DNA from: Adineta steineri
Taxonomy: Eukaryota; Rotifera; Eurotatoria; Adinetida; Adinetidae
Assembly: GCA_905250115.1 (NCBI GenBank)
Contig: CAJNOI010000164.1
Location: 1 to 64,000, forward strand
Direction of reading: 5' to 3'
DNA length: 64,000 bases
The notes under the pieces were generated by a model. It had not been told where the DNA came from and made no database searches. It saw nothing but the letters and a program-made list of their open reading frames with translations. The first letter of the stretch is position 1. The number at the start of each line of letters is the position of its first letter. Both the position numbers and the translations under genes were made by a program. Of the stretch, positions 36,519 through 48,359 are shown one piece after another.

Positions 36519-37785
36519 CTGTATTCACGTCTGTTTCTTCGATTTGTGTAGCTACCGTTCGTCGTCTAGTAATAAACTTCCAAATAATTGGCCAAAGTTT
36601 TGTAATCAACAAAGGTACAACGATTCTCAATACTAATGATAATCCACCAAAAAACCCGATCAATGTTATAATAATAAACCAGAGATTGTATATTGCAGTT
36701 TCTGTATATTGACATAGAGTCGGTGCACAATGATTAAAATATCTTTCAAAAGATGCGTTATGTGACCAACGAGTAATAAACATTTGACTAAGTAATGTTT
36801 CAACTGTGGAATTTGAACTTGAACCATTGAGTTTTTGATACTGACTGGAGTTAGTTAAAATGTTGATATATGTTTGATTGTAGCAGATTTCAAGTGTAGA
36901 ATGAAGAAGTGCACTTAACATATAGCAACCTGTTTGAAAACCAGGAATAACTTCATTATTCAATGTTGCCAAACCCATGCAGTTATTAGCAGTAGAACTT
37001 GAGCATGTACAAGAAGATCCATCTTTAAATGTATATTTTATTCCAGAATATGGCAGAATCTCGTCAAGGTTTGTCATAAGCCGCGGTCTTGGTCTAACAC
37101 TAGTTACTGAAGCACCAGTCATAAATAAACTTTGTGCTGTAACATCTTGAATAAACTTCAGTGTTCTCATAAATGTTTTTGAGGTGCCATTAATAAAATC
37201 TGTTATCAATAAATCAATTTGATTTTGAAATAATTCTTCATCCATGACTTGAGTTTGAACAAATTCATTTTTTACAAATTTTGCAAGACTATCGCTCGTT
37301 ATTTTCTGTGTTAATTCACAAAGTGCACGAAGTGTTTGAAACTGAAATACAGCTATTCGATGAACGTCTGTTGGAATCGATGTATTCAATTTTTGTTCGT
37401 AGAGAGTATAGAGTTGATGAATATATTCATTAGAAACAAAATCACTTTTACATAATTCATTATAAGACGGTTTCATTTCAACAAAATCTTCATATTTTAT
37501 TGCTGCATTTGTACAAGGACATTGTAATAATACTTTCTTTGGTGAATTAGAATATTTACTAATTGACGGAGATGAAATTATAATGGTTTCTCTATACCGT
37601 ATAAATGAGTAATACAATCCAATAATGACTACTGAAATACTGAGAAGAGCTAAAAATAGTCTAGTTGATCGACGTTCATCTCGTATAATAGATTCATCTT
37701 GAATACCAGTTTGAAACAGATTTAAATGGAGGACACCAGTCTCAGCAGCTGCTAGACGAGACTGCAGATAGGTACTGATTGGCAT
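36519..37785 (-). CDS. Two-TM module A, likely first exon of the fused 3x2TM + FG-GAP gene
   Basis: It starts with MPISTYLQSRLAAAETG at 37785, just after a TTTTCAG (5'UTR intron or trans-splice site). TM1 is ~43-62; the ectodomain (~70-365) holds LLQCPCTNAAIKY, YNELCKSDFVSNEY, LRALCELTQ, a unique CTCSS cluster, VIPGFQTGCYML, EICYNQTY and YFNHCAPTLCQYT; TM2 is ~368-392 with LIGFFGGLSLVLRIVVPLL. It leaves at ACAG|GTATTT in phase 1 toward module B. Without splicing it would run on to a stop at 36445 (446 residues). Joining A (1267 nt), B, C and the four FG-GAP exons gives 5325 nt in one frame: 1774 residues. Each module has the topology expected of a trimeric two-TM channel subunit; channel function is only an inference. 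Confidence 0.75.
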
Positions 37786-38260
37786 TATACTTTGATAGTA
37801 TTATTTATCTGAAAATGTTTTGATTAAAGACATGCGTGATGACAAAAAATAAAGATTGTGCAATAATAGATTCTAGGATCAATGTGAGAAAATACCGATG
37901 AATGATGTTTTATAACTAGAACTTACGGATCTTCATGAAAACATGAATAAATTTAGAATATAATAATCTGTGGATGAGAAAACTGATTACGATAAATGCG
38001 GCGCAATTTTTTTGCCTAACAGATCATTATATTTTGAACTTATTCATGTTGTTTTGAAGAGTCTTAAATTCTACATATAAAACATCAAACATAAGTACTT
38101 TTTGCATTCAATATGAAAACCATTGTTTTGTAATCTTTATTTACTCTGGTCACACATATCTCTAGTTATAATTTAATTAAAATACATACTTTATTAGGTC
38201 TGTTTTGAGAGAAACACGTAGAATGTACTATTCAACAGACAAATATTGTTGTAATAATCA

Positions 38261-38420
38261 TGAGGTTGGGTGTGAGAACTTTGGGTGTATCAGCTATTAG
38301 AGAGCTGTGGGTCCACATTTTTTTGGGCCCGGACCCGACCTAGACCCAAAAAAAAAACGATTTAATAGGCCCGGACCCGTTTAGATTCTGGGTCGACTAG
38401 CAGGTCTCTACTAGCTGTAT
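38261..38420. repeat. GC-rich palindromic cluster
   Basis: TTGGGTGTGAGAACTTTGGG resembles the GGGTGT family. It is followed by TGGGTCC, GGGCCCGGACCCGACC, TAGACCC and GGCCCGGACCCG, which pair in several ways (GGGTCC/GGACCC). It is strikingly GC-rich against its AT-rich surroundings. Confidence 0.55.
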
Positions 38421-38429
38421 TCCTGATCA

Positions 38430-38622
38430 GACTAATGGGACTAAAGAGACTAAAGGGTCACAAAGAACTAAAGGAAGTTAAAAGATCTAAAAGGGCTAAA
38501 GGCACTAAAGGGACTAGAGGGAGTTAAAGGGCTTAAAAGAACTAAAGAAACTAATGCTACTTAAGGGACCAATAATATTAAAAGACCTAAAGGTACTAAA
38601 AGGATTAAAAGTGTTAAAGAGA
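38430..38622 (+). repeat. Degenerate ~9-bp minisatellite (GGGACTAAA)n
   Basis: About twenty diverged units of the type GGGACTAAA / GGCACTAAA / AGAACTAAA run in tandem, e.g. GGGCTAAAGGCACTAAAGGG. There is no coding frame. Confidence 0.75.
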
Positions 38623-38734
38623 GAGTCGATACTCTACAGAAAAGTAAACCAGGATAAAATCAATGTCCCTCGGACTCCTGCGGATGTCGGTTGAAATCTT
38701 TGTTTATTGAGTTCGAGTCAGAGACCAAAACTCA

Positions 38735-38945
38735 AACTTAAGGATGTCCCGAGTTCGAGGGGCTCGGGCTCGGGTGTGAGGATTGGTGAGAGTGTGGGTG
38801 AAAATGTGAGTGAGAGTGAAAAGAATAGCATTCGCACTCACCACACCCATATCCACGCTTTCACCCATACCCATTCTCACACCCGAGCCCTAACTGAGCC
38901 CGAGCTCGAGAGCCTTGGTGAGGGTGAGGGCTTGGTACATCCCTA
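38735..38945. repeat. ~210-bp palindromic element ending GGATGT.CC / GGTACATCC
   Basis: Outer arms: GGATGTCCCGAGTTCGAGGG then GCTCGGGCTCGGGTGTGAG, facing CTCACACCCGAGCCCTAA and GAGCCCGAGCTCGAGAGCC ... GGTACATCCCTAG. Inside are GTGAGAGTGTGGGTGAAAAT on one side and CACTCACCACACCCAT on the other. It is the same family as 54386-54655. The CTAGGGATGTACC-like termini suggest a non-autonomous DNA element. Confidence 0.7.
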
Positions 38946-40384
38946 GCTTAAATCTAGTTAAACTAGACGTGAGATGTTAATATTACTTTCAGAATAACTC
39001 TATTTTTACGACTTTAGTAATTGATGTGAATGTAATGTAATGAACCATGTACTAATAGAAAGAACACAATATTTTGTGCCGTAATAGATAGTAACATACG
39101 AGTCATTTGTAATTATTTTAGGAAATGTCTTAAAGAGTAATTTTAAATATAATAATAACATCGCACTTCTAAACCGAATCACTAGAATTTAATTTGAGTT
39201 AACAAAAATTAGTTAAGATAAAGTAGTACTTTGTTATTCCATTGATGAACTATCACTTAGTTTAAATATCCCTTACGCTAATGGGCCGTTTGAAATAAAT
39301 GACAACCATTTTTTGAATATATAACACAAATTTCTGAATACGTCGGTATCAAAGTTTGAAGTTTTTTCTAGTTCTCGGATCAACAGTCAAATCCGGCCAT
39401 CAAAATTTAGCTATTCTCAGATCCAACTCACTGCTAACTATATTTTCTTATTGAATCCTATGGGCTAAGAATTATTATAGTCTAGAGAAAATAGAATGCA
39501 GTAACTTACAGCAGCAAAAAAATATCTCAAAGTAAAAGTTTGCTTTGTAAAGAATAAAGAAAAATAAAAAAGGATTCTAAAGAGAGAAAAAAAAGTGTCA
39601 ATAGAAGATGAATAAAAAAAATTATAGGAATACGCAGAAAAAAATGAATCAAAATATTGAACAGATGGAGAATAAAAACGCATTTTTCACAATAGTCGAG
39701 AAAAGAATTTATTATAATGCAACAAATATTTTTGTTTTTTGTCGATTTTGAAACTAAAAAGTACAACCACAAAAAAAGTTCAATAATACAAATTGTAGAG
39801 CTTCTTTCGCTGCACTCTTTGTTATACTTCGTTCTTTTAATACAACGTCTGGAGAAATAGAAAATCGATATGTAAAACACACATATTCGATACTATCTTA
39901 CCCGTCAATGTATGATCAATTTTGAGCACTGGTGAGTTTGAAATTTTCCTTCAATTCATCTTTCATCATCTATTACAAATAACAAAATCATTTTCTTCTA
40001 ATTTTCTTTTGACAAGTTTATATATTTATATTATGAACATTTTCTTTTATCTTGTATTTATTATTTATGCTTCTGTTGTTATCACTAAAAGTTGTTATTC
40101 AAAAAATCGTTCTTCTTTGAAAATATTTACATCAAAAATAAAAAATCTTTTGTTTACTTTTTACAAATTATGATACACGTATACAATGATCTTGATGGAA
40201 TTACTGACTTTCTTCTGAGTTCAAGTTAATTGAGTCAGACTTAAACAAGCTAAAGTTATTTCATGTAATTTTTTCTAATAAACTACAGCATAAACTTCCA
40301 TCCTGTTGTGTTTCATAATTGATTTTCCTTAAAATTTATTCATTTTTCTGTTAATGTCTACAAAATAAAACAAATTCTTCTGTA

Positions 40385-41940
40385 TCTTTCATTAGTTATT
40401 ATTGATATTTGTCTTCTATGGAATAGAATAAAAACAAGTTATTCCTTTTTAGTTACATTAACTATAAGAATTGACTTGAATGATAGAAAAACTCTTCTCT
40501 ATATTTTGCTCAAAACTGAACAAGAGAAAAATAAAAGGTTTATTTTTTTTCTCCATTCGCCTACCTACTGATGTCAGTGAGATTTTTTTTTGAAATATTT
40601 GCAGCAAATACAACATTTGAATTTCACAACTAATAAAAACAATAAATCTGTTTCCTTTTGCAAAACTAATATAAAATATCAGGGATTATTTGTTGTAAAT
40701 ATAAAGAATGTTCATGATATTGAAATGTTTGTAGGAAGGATGTAAAAAGAAAGTGTTTCAAACAAAATCTAATGTTATTCTTGTTAATAATACATCGAAA
40801 ATCATGTCTTTACGAAGGAAATACAACACTTCCTAAACAATAAAATAGAAGTTTTTTGACAACAAAATGTTTTTGTTATTTTATATTTAGTTGAAAAAGA
40901 AAATATATCGACAATATCTGTTATCAAGAATGTATTACATAATTGATTTTATTCTTTTATTTCACACATTTGATAAATGATAATAAAAGTGTAGTTGTTG
41001 ATCTTCCGAATGAATCTTCATGAAATACTATTTAATAATATGAATATCATCAAAACAGTATCAAATCTATGGAAAATGAATACACAAACAAAATAATTAG
41101 AATTGTACAGAGTAATGTCACATTCAACCAAATCAACTGAAGTCATAGTTTTATTATCCTTTCAAAATTGTTTATCGTGATGAATAATTATAATTAAATT
41201 AACATAGTTCTAAGTAAAAATAGAATATCAATCATTTCTTTTGTTCTATATTGGGATGTGCTGCACGAGAACAAAGAGGAAAACATCATAGTGAGACTGT
41301 CAGATACATATGAGACTGACATTATGAAATGTTGAATACTTTCTTCAAAAAAACGGCATTTTCTATCGTTCGGTAAGAATTCAATCTGCAAAGTTAAATA
41401 TTTTATTATGATGAAGAAATAAGCTATTGAAGAAGAATTGATTTATTCTATCAAATTCAAATAAATACTTTTAGAGATTTATTTTTCTAAACAAAATTTT
41501 ATCAAATAATAATCGAAGAAAATTCTGTAAAATCTTTAAATAAATTGAATGTTATGCAAATTTATTTTTTTTCTTAACTGTCCGAATTTCTGTTTATTCC
41601 ACTCAAAAATTCAGTATATTTTATCGGATGAAAGATTTGTAATGAAAAGAGAATATATCATATGTGAATAAAATTATAAAAGTATTTGATAAACTGATTA
41701 GTTTTATTGAGATAGACCCAAAACAATATTAAAATATAATTATCCTAACGAAAGATTTCTTATCTAATTTTAGATTCTTCAAACTTTATTTCATTACGCT
41801 TTTGTTTCATAAAATTTGCTTCGAAGGAAAAATAATCAATGGGTGTGGGTGTGGGTGACGGTTTGGGTGATAATATTGGTGCAGGTATGAGAGAAGAAAA
41901 AATATCGACACACACACCCTCAAGATGGTTTTTTGTCAGC
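40385..41940 (+). repeat. R repeat, copy 1 (partial)
   Basis: It is homologous by eye to 45624-47990 in the same orientation and to 50700-52250 and 61235-62300 in reverse complement. Shared landmarks include GAACAAGAGAAAAA, CCATTCGCCTA, TTTGCAGCAAATACAACATT and GGAAATACAACACTTCCTAA. The right end, with the GGGTGT hairpin at 41841-41938, is the mirror image of the left end of copy 3. It is truncated at the left. Confidence 0.75.
41841..41938. repeat. GGGTGT/ACACCC hairpin element (end of R copy 1)
   Basis: GGGTGTGGGTGTGGGTGACG ... CGACACACACACCCTCAAGA then TGG. The flank CTTCGAAGGAAAAATAATCA is found in reverse complement next to the element at 50700. Confidence 0.7.
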
Positions 41941-43450
41941 TGATTTTTATTGATAATAAACTTCTATTTTCTTCCTTTACGATAAAATGAATAAAGCTTT
42001 TATTTCTAAGTAGTAATTAAATAAAGGAGCAAAATAAATTATTTTAAGTTTAATGTTTATTTATTTTTCAGTAATAAACTATAAATATTATTAAAAAATT
42101 AAATCTAATATAAAAAAAAGACTAGATATAAGAATAAAAGTGATATATTTACTAGATATTATCACATTGTATTTAACACTTTTATACTACAAATTTAAAT
42201 ATAAAAATAATTTTTTTTATTGTTAACTTATAAATTAATCTATACGGAAAGCAATCGATCCGATTATCAGAAACATCGAAACATTGAAGAAGATTTTCAA
42301 TATTTTTATGTCATTTTTTGAATCTAAAAATAAATGTAAAATATTCTTAACAAACAATTTTGTTATGTTGAAACAAGTGGATTAAGTTCAAAATTTTTTT
42401 ACGATAAAGAATAATCAATATGAATTAGATTATTCTTCTGTTTGCAATACAGTGAAAAAAGATTACTATGAATTACATTGTAACTTTACTTTAAATATTA
42501 TTACTATGAAGTATGATTTCTACTTGAAGACTTCAATATTGTTTCTTCAAAAACTTATATCGAAACATATTTTATCAAATGAAAAATTAAATCTACTTTT
42601 GATGATTACTTTATCGTATGTAGTTATTCATAAAACAATAAAACGGAATAGCTTAGAAAAAGAAAGTAGATGAATAGTTTTGCTGAATATATCGGAATTC
42701 AATAAAAAAAATAGTTTACAACTTTTTCACAAAAAAAGATCAATTAAAATTTCTAAAGACATTCTTTTCGTTGGGTGTAGGCATCAGTACAATACAAACA
42801 ATATCCACACCCACGTCCTCAAGATGTCCCTATCAACTTAATCAATCAAGCAAGAATAGAACTCTGCAGCGACACCAAGATCGAAAACTACACAAGATTA
42901 TAACAATGACAATAGTAATTATTCATTATTGAAAATATGGAATGCCAAACATTTTCGCGAATATATACAGTGTTAAAACAACCACCAAACTCTGTATCGA
43001 ATACAACACATTTTTAATACACTCTTATTAAAACCTATAGTTTCTAATCTGATGAATTTACATTTCATAACCATACATTGTTCAATCTATTGTACAAAGT
43101 AATCTTTGATGACTATTGTTGCTATGGCAGTCACAGCTTGTATGGGAAGAGCCAAATGGGTTGATACAACTATCTACCTCTAAATACTTCGTCAAGGCTA
43201 CTTATAGGTCGTGTTCCATACAAAGAAAGAATCATTTTAGTTCTTTTGAACAGATTAGTTAAACAAAATCATTATATATATTTTCTAAGTTTATTTTTTT
43301 ATCATAAAAAATTATAAGACAGAAAATAAATGAAGATATGAATGAGAATAAAACAAAGAAGGGCTTGGTTATATACTTTATAAAAATATATAATAAATAA
43401 TAAATAAAAGTTTCAATATAGAATAATGTTACATATATTATCGATAGACT
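41941..43450. other. Intergenic region
   Basis: AT-rich spacer between R copy 1 and the 3' end of the NHL gene. It holds one GGGTGT hairpin (42771-42829). The 73-codon frame at 42452-42673 is not protein-like enough to call. Confidence 0.45.
42771..42829. repeat. GGGTGT/ACACCC hairpin element
   Basis: TTGGGTGTAGGCATCAGTAC faces ATCCACACCCACGTCCTCAA, ending AGATGTCC, close to the family terminus CCTCAAGATGG. Confidence 0.6.
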
Positions 43451-45523
43451 TTAGAGTTTGAGAAATTTTTGCACTCTGCTATTGCCTGCATCAACAACAT
43501 ACAAGTTCATTGATGAATCGAATGCAATACTATCTGGGTTATTAAGCTGTGTTGCACTAGTACCTGAGACGCCAGTACCGGCAACTGTTATAGCAGTCCG
43601 ATTATTTTGACAGAACATTTGTACTCTATGGTTGCCATAATCAGCAACAAACATATTCAAATAATTATCAAGTTTAATACCTCTGGGACTCGATAAAGTT
43701 GTAGCAGTGCATCCTGATGTACCTGGCGTACCAGCAATAAATTCACCTGATGAAGCACTCGGTATCCATCGCATAACCGAATGACCATCGTAGTTGGTTA
43801 TGTACAAATAATTACTTATTGTTGGCAGATACTGGATTCCCCAAGGGGCTCTCAATTGAGTAATTCCATTCCCAGCTGTGGAACTTCCAGCAGCAACTAC
43901 TCCATTAGTACCTCCTGTTGAATTCGTTTGATAGCGCATAACTCTATTATTATTACCGTCCACAATATACACATATGTGTCTGTTGAGTCAATCACTAAA
44001 TTTCGACTACAACTTAACTGATTTAATGCTGAGCCTCTTGATCCACATACTCCAGCTATCGTTATTCCAACAGTTGATCCATTTATATATTTTTGTATTC
44101 TATCATTGACACAATCGGATACGTACACATTGCTTTTCGAATCAACATAAACGCCTTGAGGATTATACAACTGACTGGCATTCGAGCCTTCTGAGCCTAG
44201 TTGTCCGGCTATAACAGTCGCAGTTGCCGCATTTTTCAATAATTTCCATACAACACCCTTACCTACATCCACTATATACGAAGTGTCATTTGAATCGAAA
44301 TACATGTCAGTTATATATCCTATGTGTGATGAATCCCATACAGTAATACCTATTGTATTCCATCGATAAGTACTTAATGTACCTGAAAAATAATAGAAAT
44401 ATACAATTTGTCATTCTATATATATATGTATACATTCTACTCAATCAATTTATCTCATATTAGTTTAGAGAATATACATATTTCTACTATTACTATTCGA
44501 TCGAGACTGGCATTTATTAAACTAGTAGCAGCGGATAGAGGAATTCTTTTATGATTTGATTATTTAATTCTGTATGTGAGAGCTCACGAGAAAACGATTC
44601 GAAAGAACATCTTTTGTGTGAGATTTTTTGTTACCATATACATAGAAATCCTACATGCTAGTAATGTCAAAAATGATATCTGGTGTAAATGAAGAACAAA
44701 ATACTCTTCGTAGGACATACACGATGCATCGTCTACTATACAATGAGATGTTATAAGTTAGTTAGACTAGAAAGAACATTTAATCTTCGTTTAATCTCGA
44801 ACTCAGTTACAATTTTTTATACCGAATCTTTTACTATTCGTATGATATTTATAGTAAAACTGAATACACAAGTTTTCGATCGAAGATTTTGTACATAAAC
44901 ATATGAATGTCTTAACTGCAATCAAAAAGAATAATTCTTTTTTTAGACATATAATTCTCAAAAGAAAACTAGATCGTACATAGAGATTTTTGTGGATAAC
45001 ATCAATTCTGACTGACTTATATTTTTTCAAGGAATTCTTCATTTTTTCGCTGAAATATTTCAGACATTTTCATAGTTAAACATCTTGTTTGGATGCATAT
45101 TTTTCAGTCAAAGCTAGAGTATTTATTTTAACTATGAATTCTGTCGTAACGAGAAGAAAATCAATATAATACTGATGACTCTACATCGACAGTGAGCGAA
45201 AAGGGGTACTTTGTCAGTCACATCTCGCTCACTATGTCCTAACTAAGGAGAAGTATTTTTTCTGCACACCTCGTATAATATGAAGTGATCTTCTTCTTCG
45301 ATGAAACACTAAATTCTAATAATCACAAGGAACATGATTTTCTCAGTTTATTATTATATGAGATTCGTTCGACTGCTATCGGAAATGACACACAGTTAAC
45401 TTAATCAAAGATTTTTGTAAACTACTAAAACTAATGGATTTTAGTGATGAGTTCACCAAAATTGTGCAACATATTTTCTTACTTACATGGATTTACTGTT
45501 GTAGTCATAGTTGTGTTTGTTGT
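43451..45523 (-). CDS. NHL-repeat beta-propeller protein, 5' end lost in assembly gap
   Basis: The last exon (43451-44382, 310 codons with stop) starts CTLSTYRWNTIGITVWDS and holds about six NHL repeats (e.g. LYNPQGVYVDSKSNVYVSD, LNNPDSIAFDSSMNLYVVD) separated by TVAG/IAG ... GTS turns. They form a beta-propeller like those in the many NHL ectodomain proteins of bdelloids. A further exon, 45487-45523, is Thr-rich (TTNTTMTTTVNP) and joins in phase 1 across a 1.1-kb intron; the junction restores a Cys. It runs straight into the run of N, so the start, signal or TM exons are missing. By analogy with the 53902 gene a TM anchor exon is expected in the gap. Extracellular role inferred. Confidence 0.85.
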
Positions 45524-45623
45524 NNNNNNNNNNNNNNNNNNNNNNNNNNNNNNNNNNNNNNNNNNNNNNNNNNNNNNNNNNNNNNNNNNNNNNNNNNNNN
45601 NNNNNNNNNNNNNNNNNNNNNNN
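45524..45623. other. Assembly gap (100 N)
   Basis: Exactly 100 N, the usual placeholder for a gap of unknown length. It sits between the Thr-rich exon of the NHL gene and R copy 2, so coding exons are probably missing here. Confidence 0.99.
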
Positions 45624-47990
45624 TTTTTTTTCTCACGCAGATCATCGTGTTAATGTAAAACATCATATATCAATAAAAATAATCAGCTCACTTCCTTCTT
45701 CAATGTTAGTTTTCAAAAAAACAACTCTTGCCAGATAGAGTTGTTATTTCTTTTATAAATATGAAACTGTTTGAGACAACATTTAGTGTAATTATTAGTT
45801 AATAAACATTGAAAATCAGCGCTATCCAAAGGATATACAACGTTTCCTTACAGAGAAAAAAAATGACGTGAAAATATTCTACTATACACAAGATTCTTCT
45901 AAATGAATTGAGAATTAGACAATATTTATGGTTAGAAATGGATTTTGATTTGATTCTATCGTATACAATAATTATCCCACAGAATAGATAAATGATTATG
46001 ATATTCATTGATTTACTTACAAATCGAAATTGAACATTTAAAAAAATAAAAATGATTAGTATTTGATCTTTATTTAGTTATAATCTACTAGATATGACTA
46101 GTCAATAGAGAGAGAGCTATAACTATGATTCTAATTACAATCACAGTCATACAAATTGCGTAGATTCTTTAAATAATTACATTTAGATGTGACTGTTGGC
46201 GATTGTGGATGTTATATTCCATACTATGAAAAGCTATTTACATTCTTTTAATCACTTTTCTCATTGGAGAAACAAAATTTCACATTTGTTTCTTAATTTG
46301 TGATTGAATATTTATCTAGAGAAAGTGAACATAAAGGAAACAGCAGTTATATCACTCGGCAAGCCTTTTATAATATCATCAAACCTTGAAGTCCACTATT
46401 TTGTCTTATCCTGATATCAATTCATCATTATTTTCATTTCTTCCCATACATCATCAAAATATTTTATACTCTTCTTAATCTATTACTAAAGTATTTTATC
46501 GATAATAGTTTGATAATTAACAACGTAGTTATAGCTTAATTCTATAGACTTTGAAATGAATGAATAATAATAAAATACATTTTTTTCTCTCAGGAAACTT
46601 TACATTTCCTTCAAAAGTGCTGATTTTTAATGTTTTTCTTTTTCTAGAAATAATCCTATTAACTGTTATTAGGACTGGTTTACATCACATGATATCTCGT
46701 AGAGTTTGATATTTACAATAAATATAACATTTTATTCTAGATTCATCTGGAACAAGAACGTGTTGATCGTATTGTTTTCATCAACATATGATGTTTTTTC
46801 ATAAATATTTTATATCAAGACGATTATATACAGTGAGCACCAAGATTATTCACTAATTACTACCTCTATTTTAAATAAAACAAATACATAAAAAATAAAG
46901 TGAAAGACATCATTTGAGAATCCTTTTTTCGCGGTATTGAATAATTTAAAGAATATTGAATATAGTTGATGATTTCAGTAAATATAATGAGAAAACTACG
47001 AAATAAATAAAACTGACAAAAATTTCATTTGATTTCTAATGATTAATAATATTATGAAAAAATGATCTTCTTATCTGTTATTGATATATATCTGCTATCG
47101 AATGGAACAAAAACAAGTTATTTCTTTTTAGTTACATTCTTCAACCATTAACTGTGAAAATTAACTTGAGTCATAGAAAAACTCTTCTCCATATTTTGCT
47201 GAAAACTGAACAAGAGAAAAACAAAAAATTTAGTTTTTTCTCCATTCGCCTATCTAATGACGTCATTGGAAATTTCTCTTTTTTTTGAATATTTGCAACA
47301 AATACAACATTTGAATTTCACAACTAATAAAAACAATAAATCTGTTTCCTTTTACAAAACTAATATGAAATGTCAGGCATTATTTGTTGTAAATATAAAG
47401 AATGTTCATGATACTGAAATTTTGTATGAAGGATGTAAAAACAAAGTGTTTCCAACAAAATCTAATGTTATTCTTGTTAAGAATACATCGCAAATCATGT
47501 CTTTACGAAGGAAATACAACGCTTCCTAAACAATAAAATAGAAGTTTTTTGACAACAAAATATTTTTGTTATTTTATATTCCGTCGATATTGTCTGTTAT
47601 CAAAAGTATATTGCGCAATTGCTTTTGTTTTTATTTTCATAGATTAGACATATGATAAGAGAAGTGCGATTGTTGATCTTCCGAATGAATCTTCATCGAA
47701 ACACATCAAATCTATGAAAAATGAATAGATAAACAAAATAATTAGAATTGTACAGAATCATGTCACATTCAATAAAATCAACTGAAGTCATAATTTTATT
47801 ATTCTTTGAAATTGTTTATCATGAAGAATAATTATGGTCATATCAACATAGTTCTAAGTAAAAATAATGTATCAATCATTTCTTTTGTACATCTTAGAAA
47901 TAGCAAACATTTCAGAGAAGAAAAATAAAAACAAAGAGGTATCTTGAGAGTCTGGACGAGATATGGCAATAACACACACAATCAAGATGA
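45624..47990 (+). repeat. R repeat, copy 2
   Basis: It matches, in reverse complement, 51250-53590 and 61235-63700 nearly throughout. Example landmarks are CATCATATATCAATAAAAAT, CAACTCTTGCCAGATAGAGT, AGCGCTATCCAAAGGATATA and TGACTAGTCAATAGAGAGAG. The left edge is the assembly gap. The element has internal inverted halves: the block around 45800-45870 recurs inverted at 46580-46650. A 90-codon open frame at 47257-47529 is partly preserved in other copies. Confidence 0.85.
47257..47529 (+). pseudogene. Open frame inside R repeat, unknown
   Basis: A 90-residue frame beginning MTSLEISLFFEYLQQIQHLN and ending LRRKYNAS. The same reading, with changes and breaks, occurs in R copies 1, 3 and 4 (for example FEYLQQIQHLNFTTNKN on the minus strand near 62040). 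It may be a remnant of a gene carried by R, but no family is recognised and it may be chance conservation between young repeat copies. Confidence 0.25.
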
Positions 47991-48359
47991 ATCATGAGTG
48001 TATTTATTTTCAACTACATAAAAATTAATCCAAAAAGTTTCGGTTCTTTTTTCTAATGATTCGTAGATAGAAAAATGGTCATACATTGTCATTTAACTTC
48101 TAATAAATAATCATGCATAGATGACAAAGAGTATACATTGTATAAACAAATGAATTCTATATTTATTTTTTTTAAAGTATTGTAATGTACATAGAAATTT
48201 TTAATAATTATTTCTTAAAATCTGGGATTGGTGACATTCGATTGACCACCTTTTATATGCTTTGGAAATTTTTTAAGAGTAATACACTATATTTGCATTA
48301 AATGGCATGCCATGAAAATAAATATAGAAAATATTAAAGTTATATATATATATATTGGA
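47991..48359. other. Spacer between R copy 2 and the SLC43-like pseudogene
   Basis: AT-rich, no gene seen; a TA run lies at about 48345. Confidence 0.4.

Larger units (their letters stand above)
37786..40384. other. Gene-free repeat-rich region
   Basis: 5' flank of the fused gene, then a GC-rich palindromic cluster and a minisatellite (listed separately), then AT-rich DNA. Open frames at 39465-39683, 39527-39880 and 39922-40173 are Phe/Ile/Tyr-rich and look like random AT-rich translation. No gene supported. Confidence 0.5.

Noticed and set aside
38707-38946. 79-codon frame rich in His, Thr, Gly and Glu
   Set aside because: It is the translation of a palindromic GC-rich repeat element.
39465-39880. 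Two minus-strand frames rich in Phe, Ile and Tyr
   Set aside because: Composition is that of translated AT-rich DNA; no domain, no splice partner, and one overlaps the other in a different frame.
42452-42673. 73-codon plus-strand frame in the spacer before the NHL gene
   Set aside because: Lys/Ile/Leu/Tyr-rich, no recognisable motif, no splice signals, no neighbour relation.
45434-45738. Three open frames crossing the N run
   Set aside because: They are open only because the N bases cannot give stop codons.
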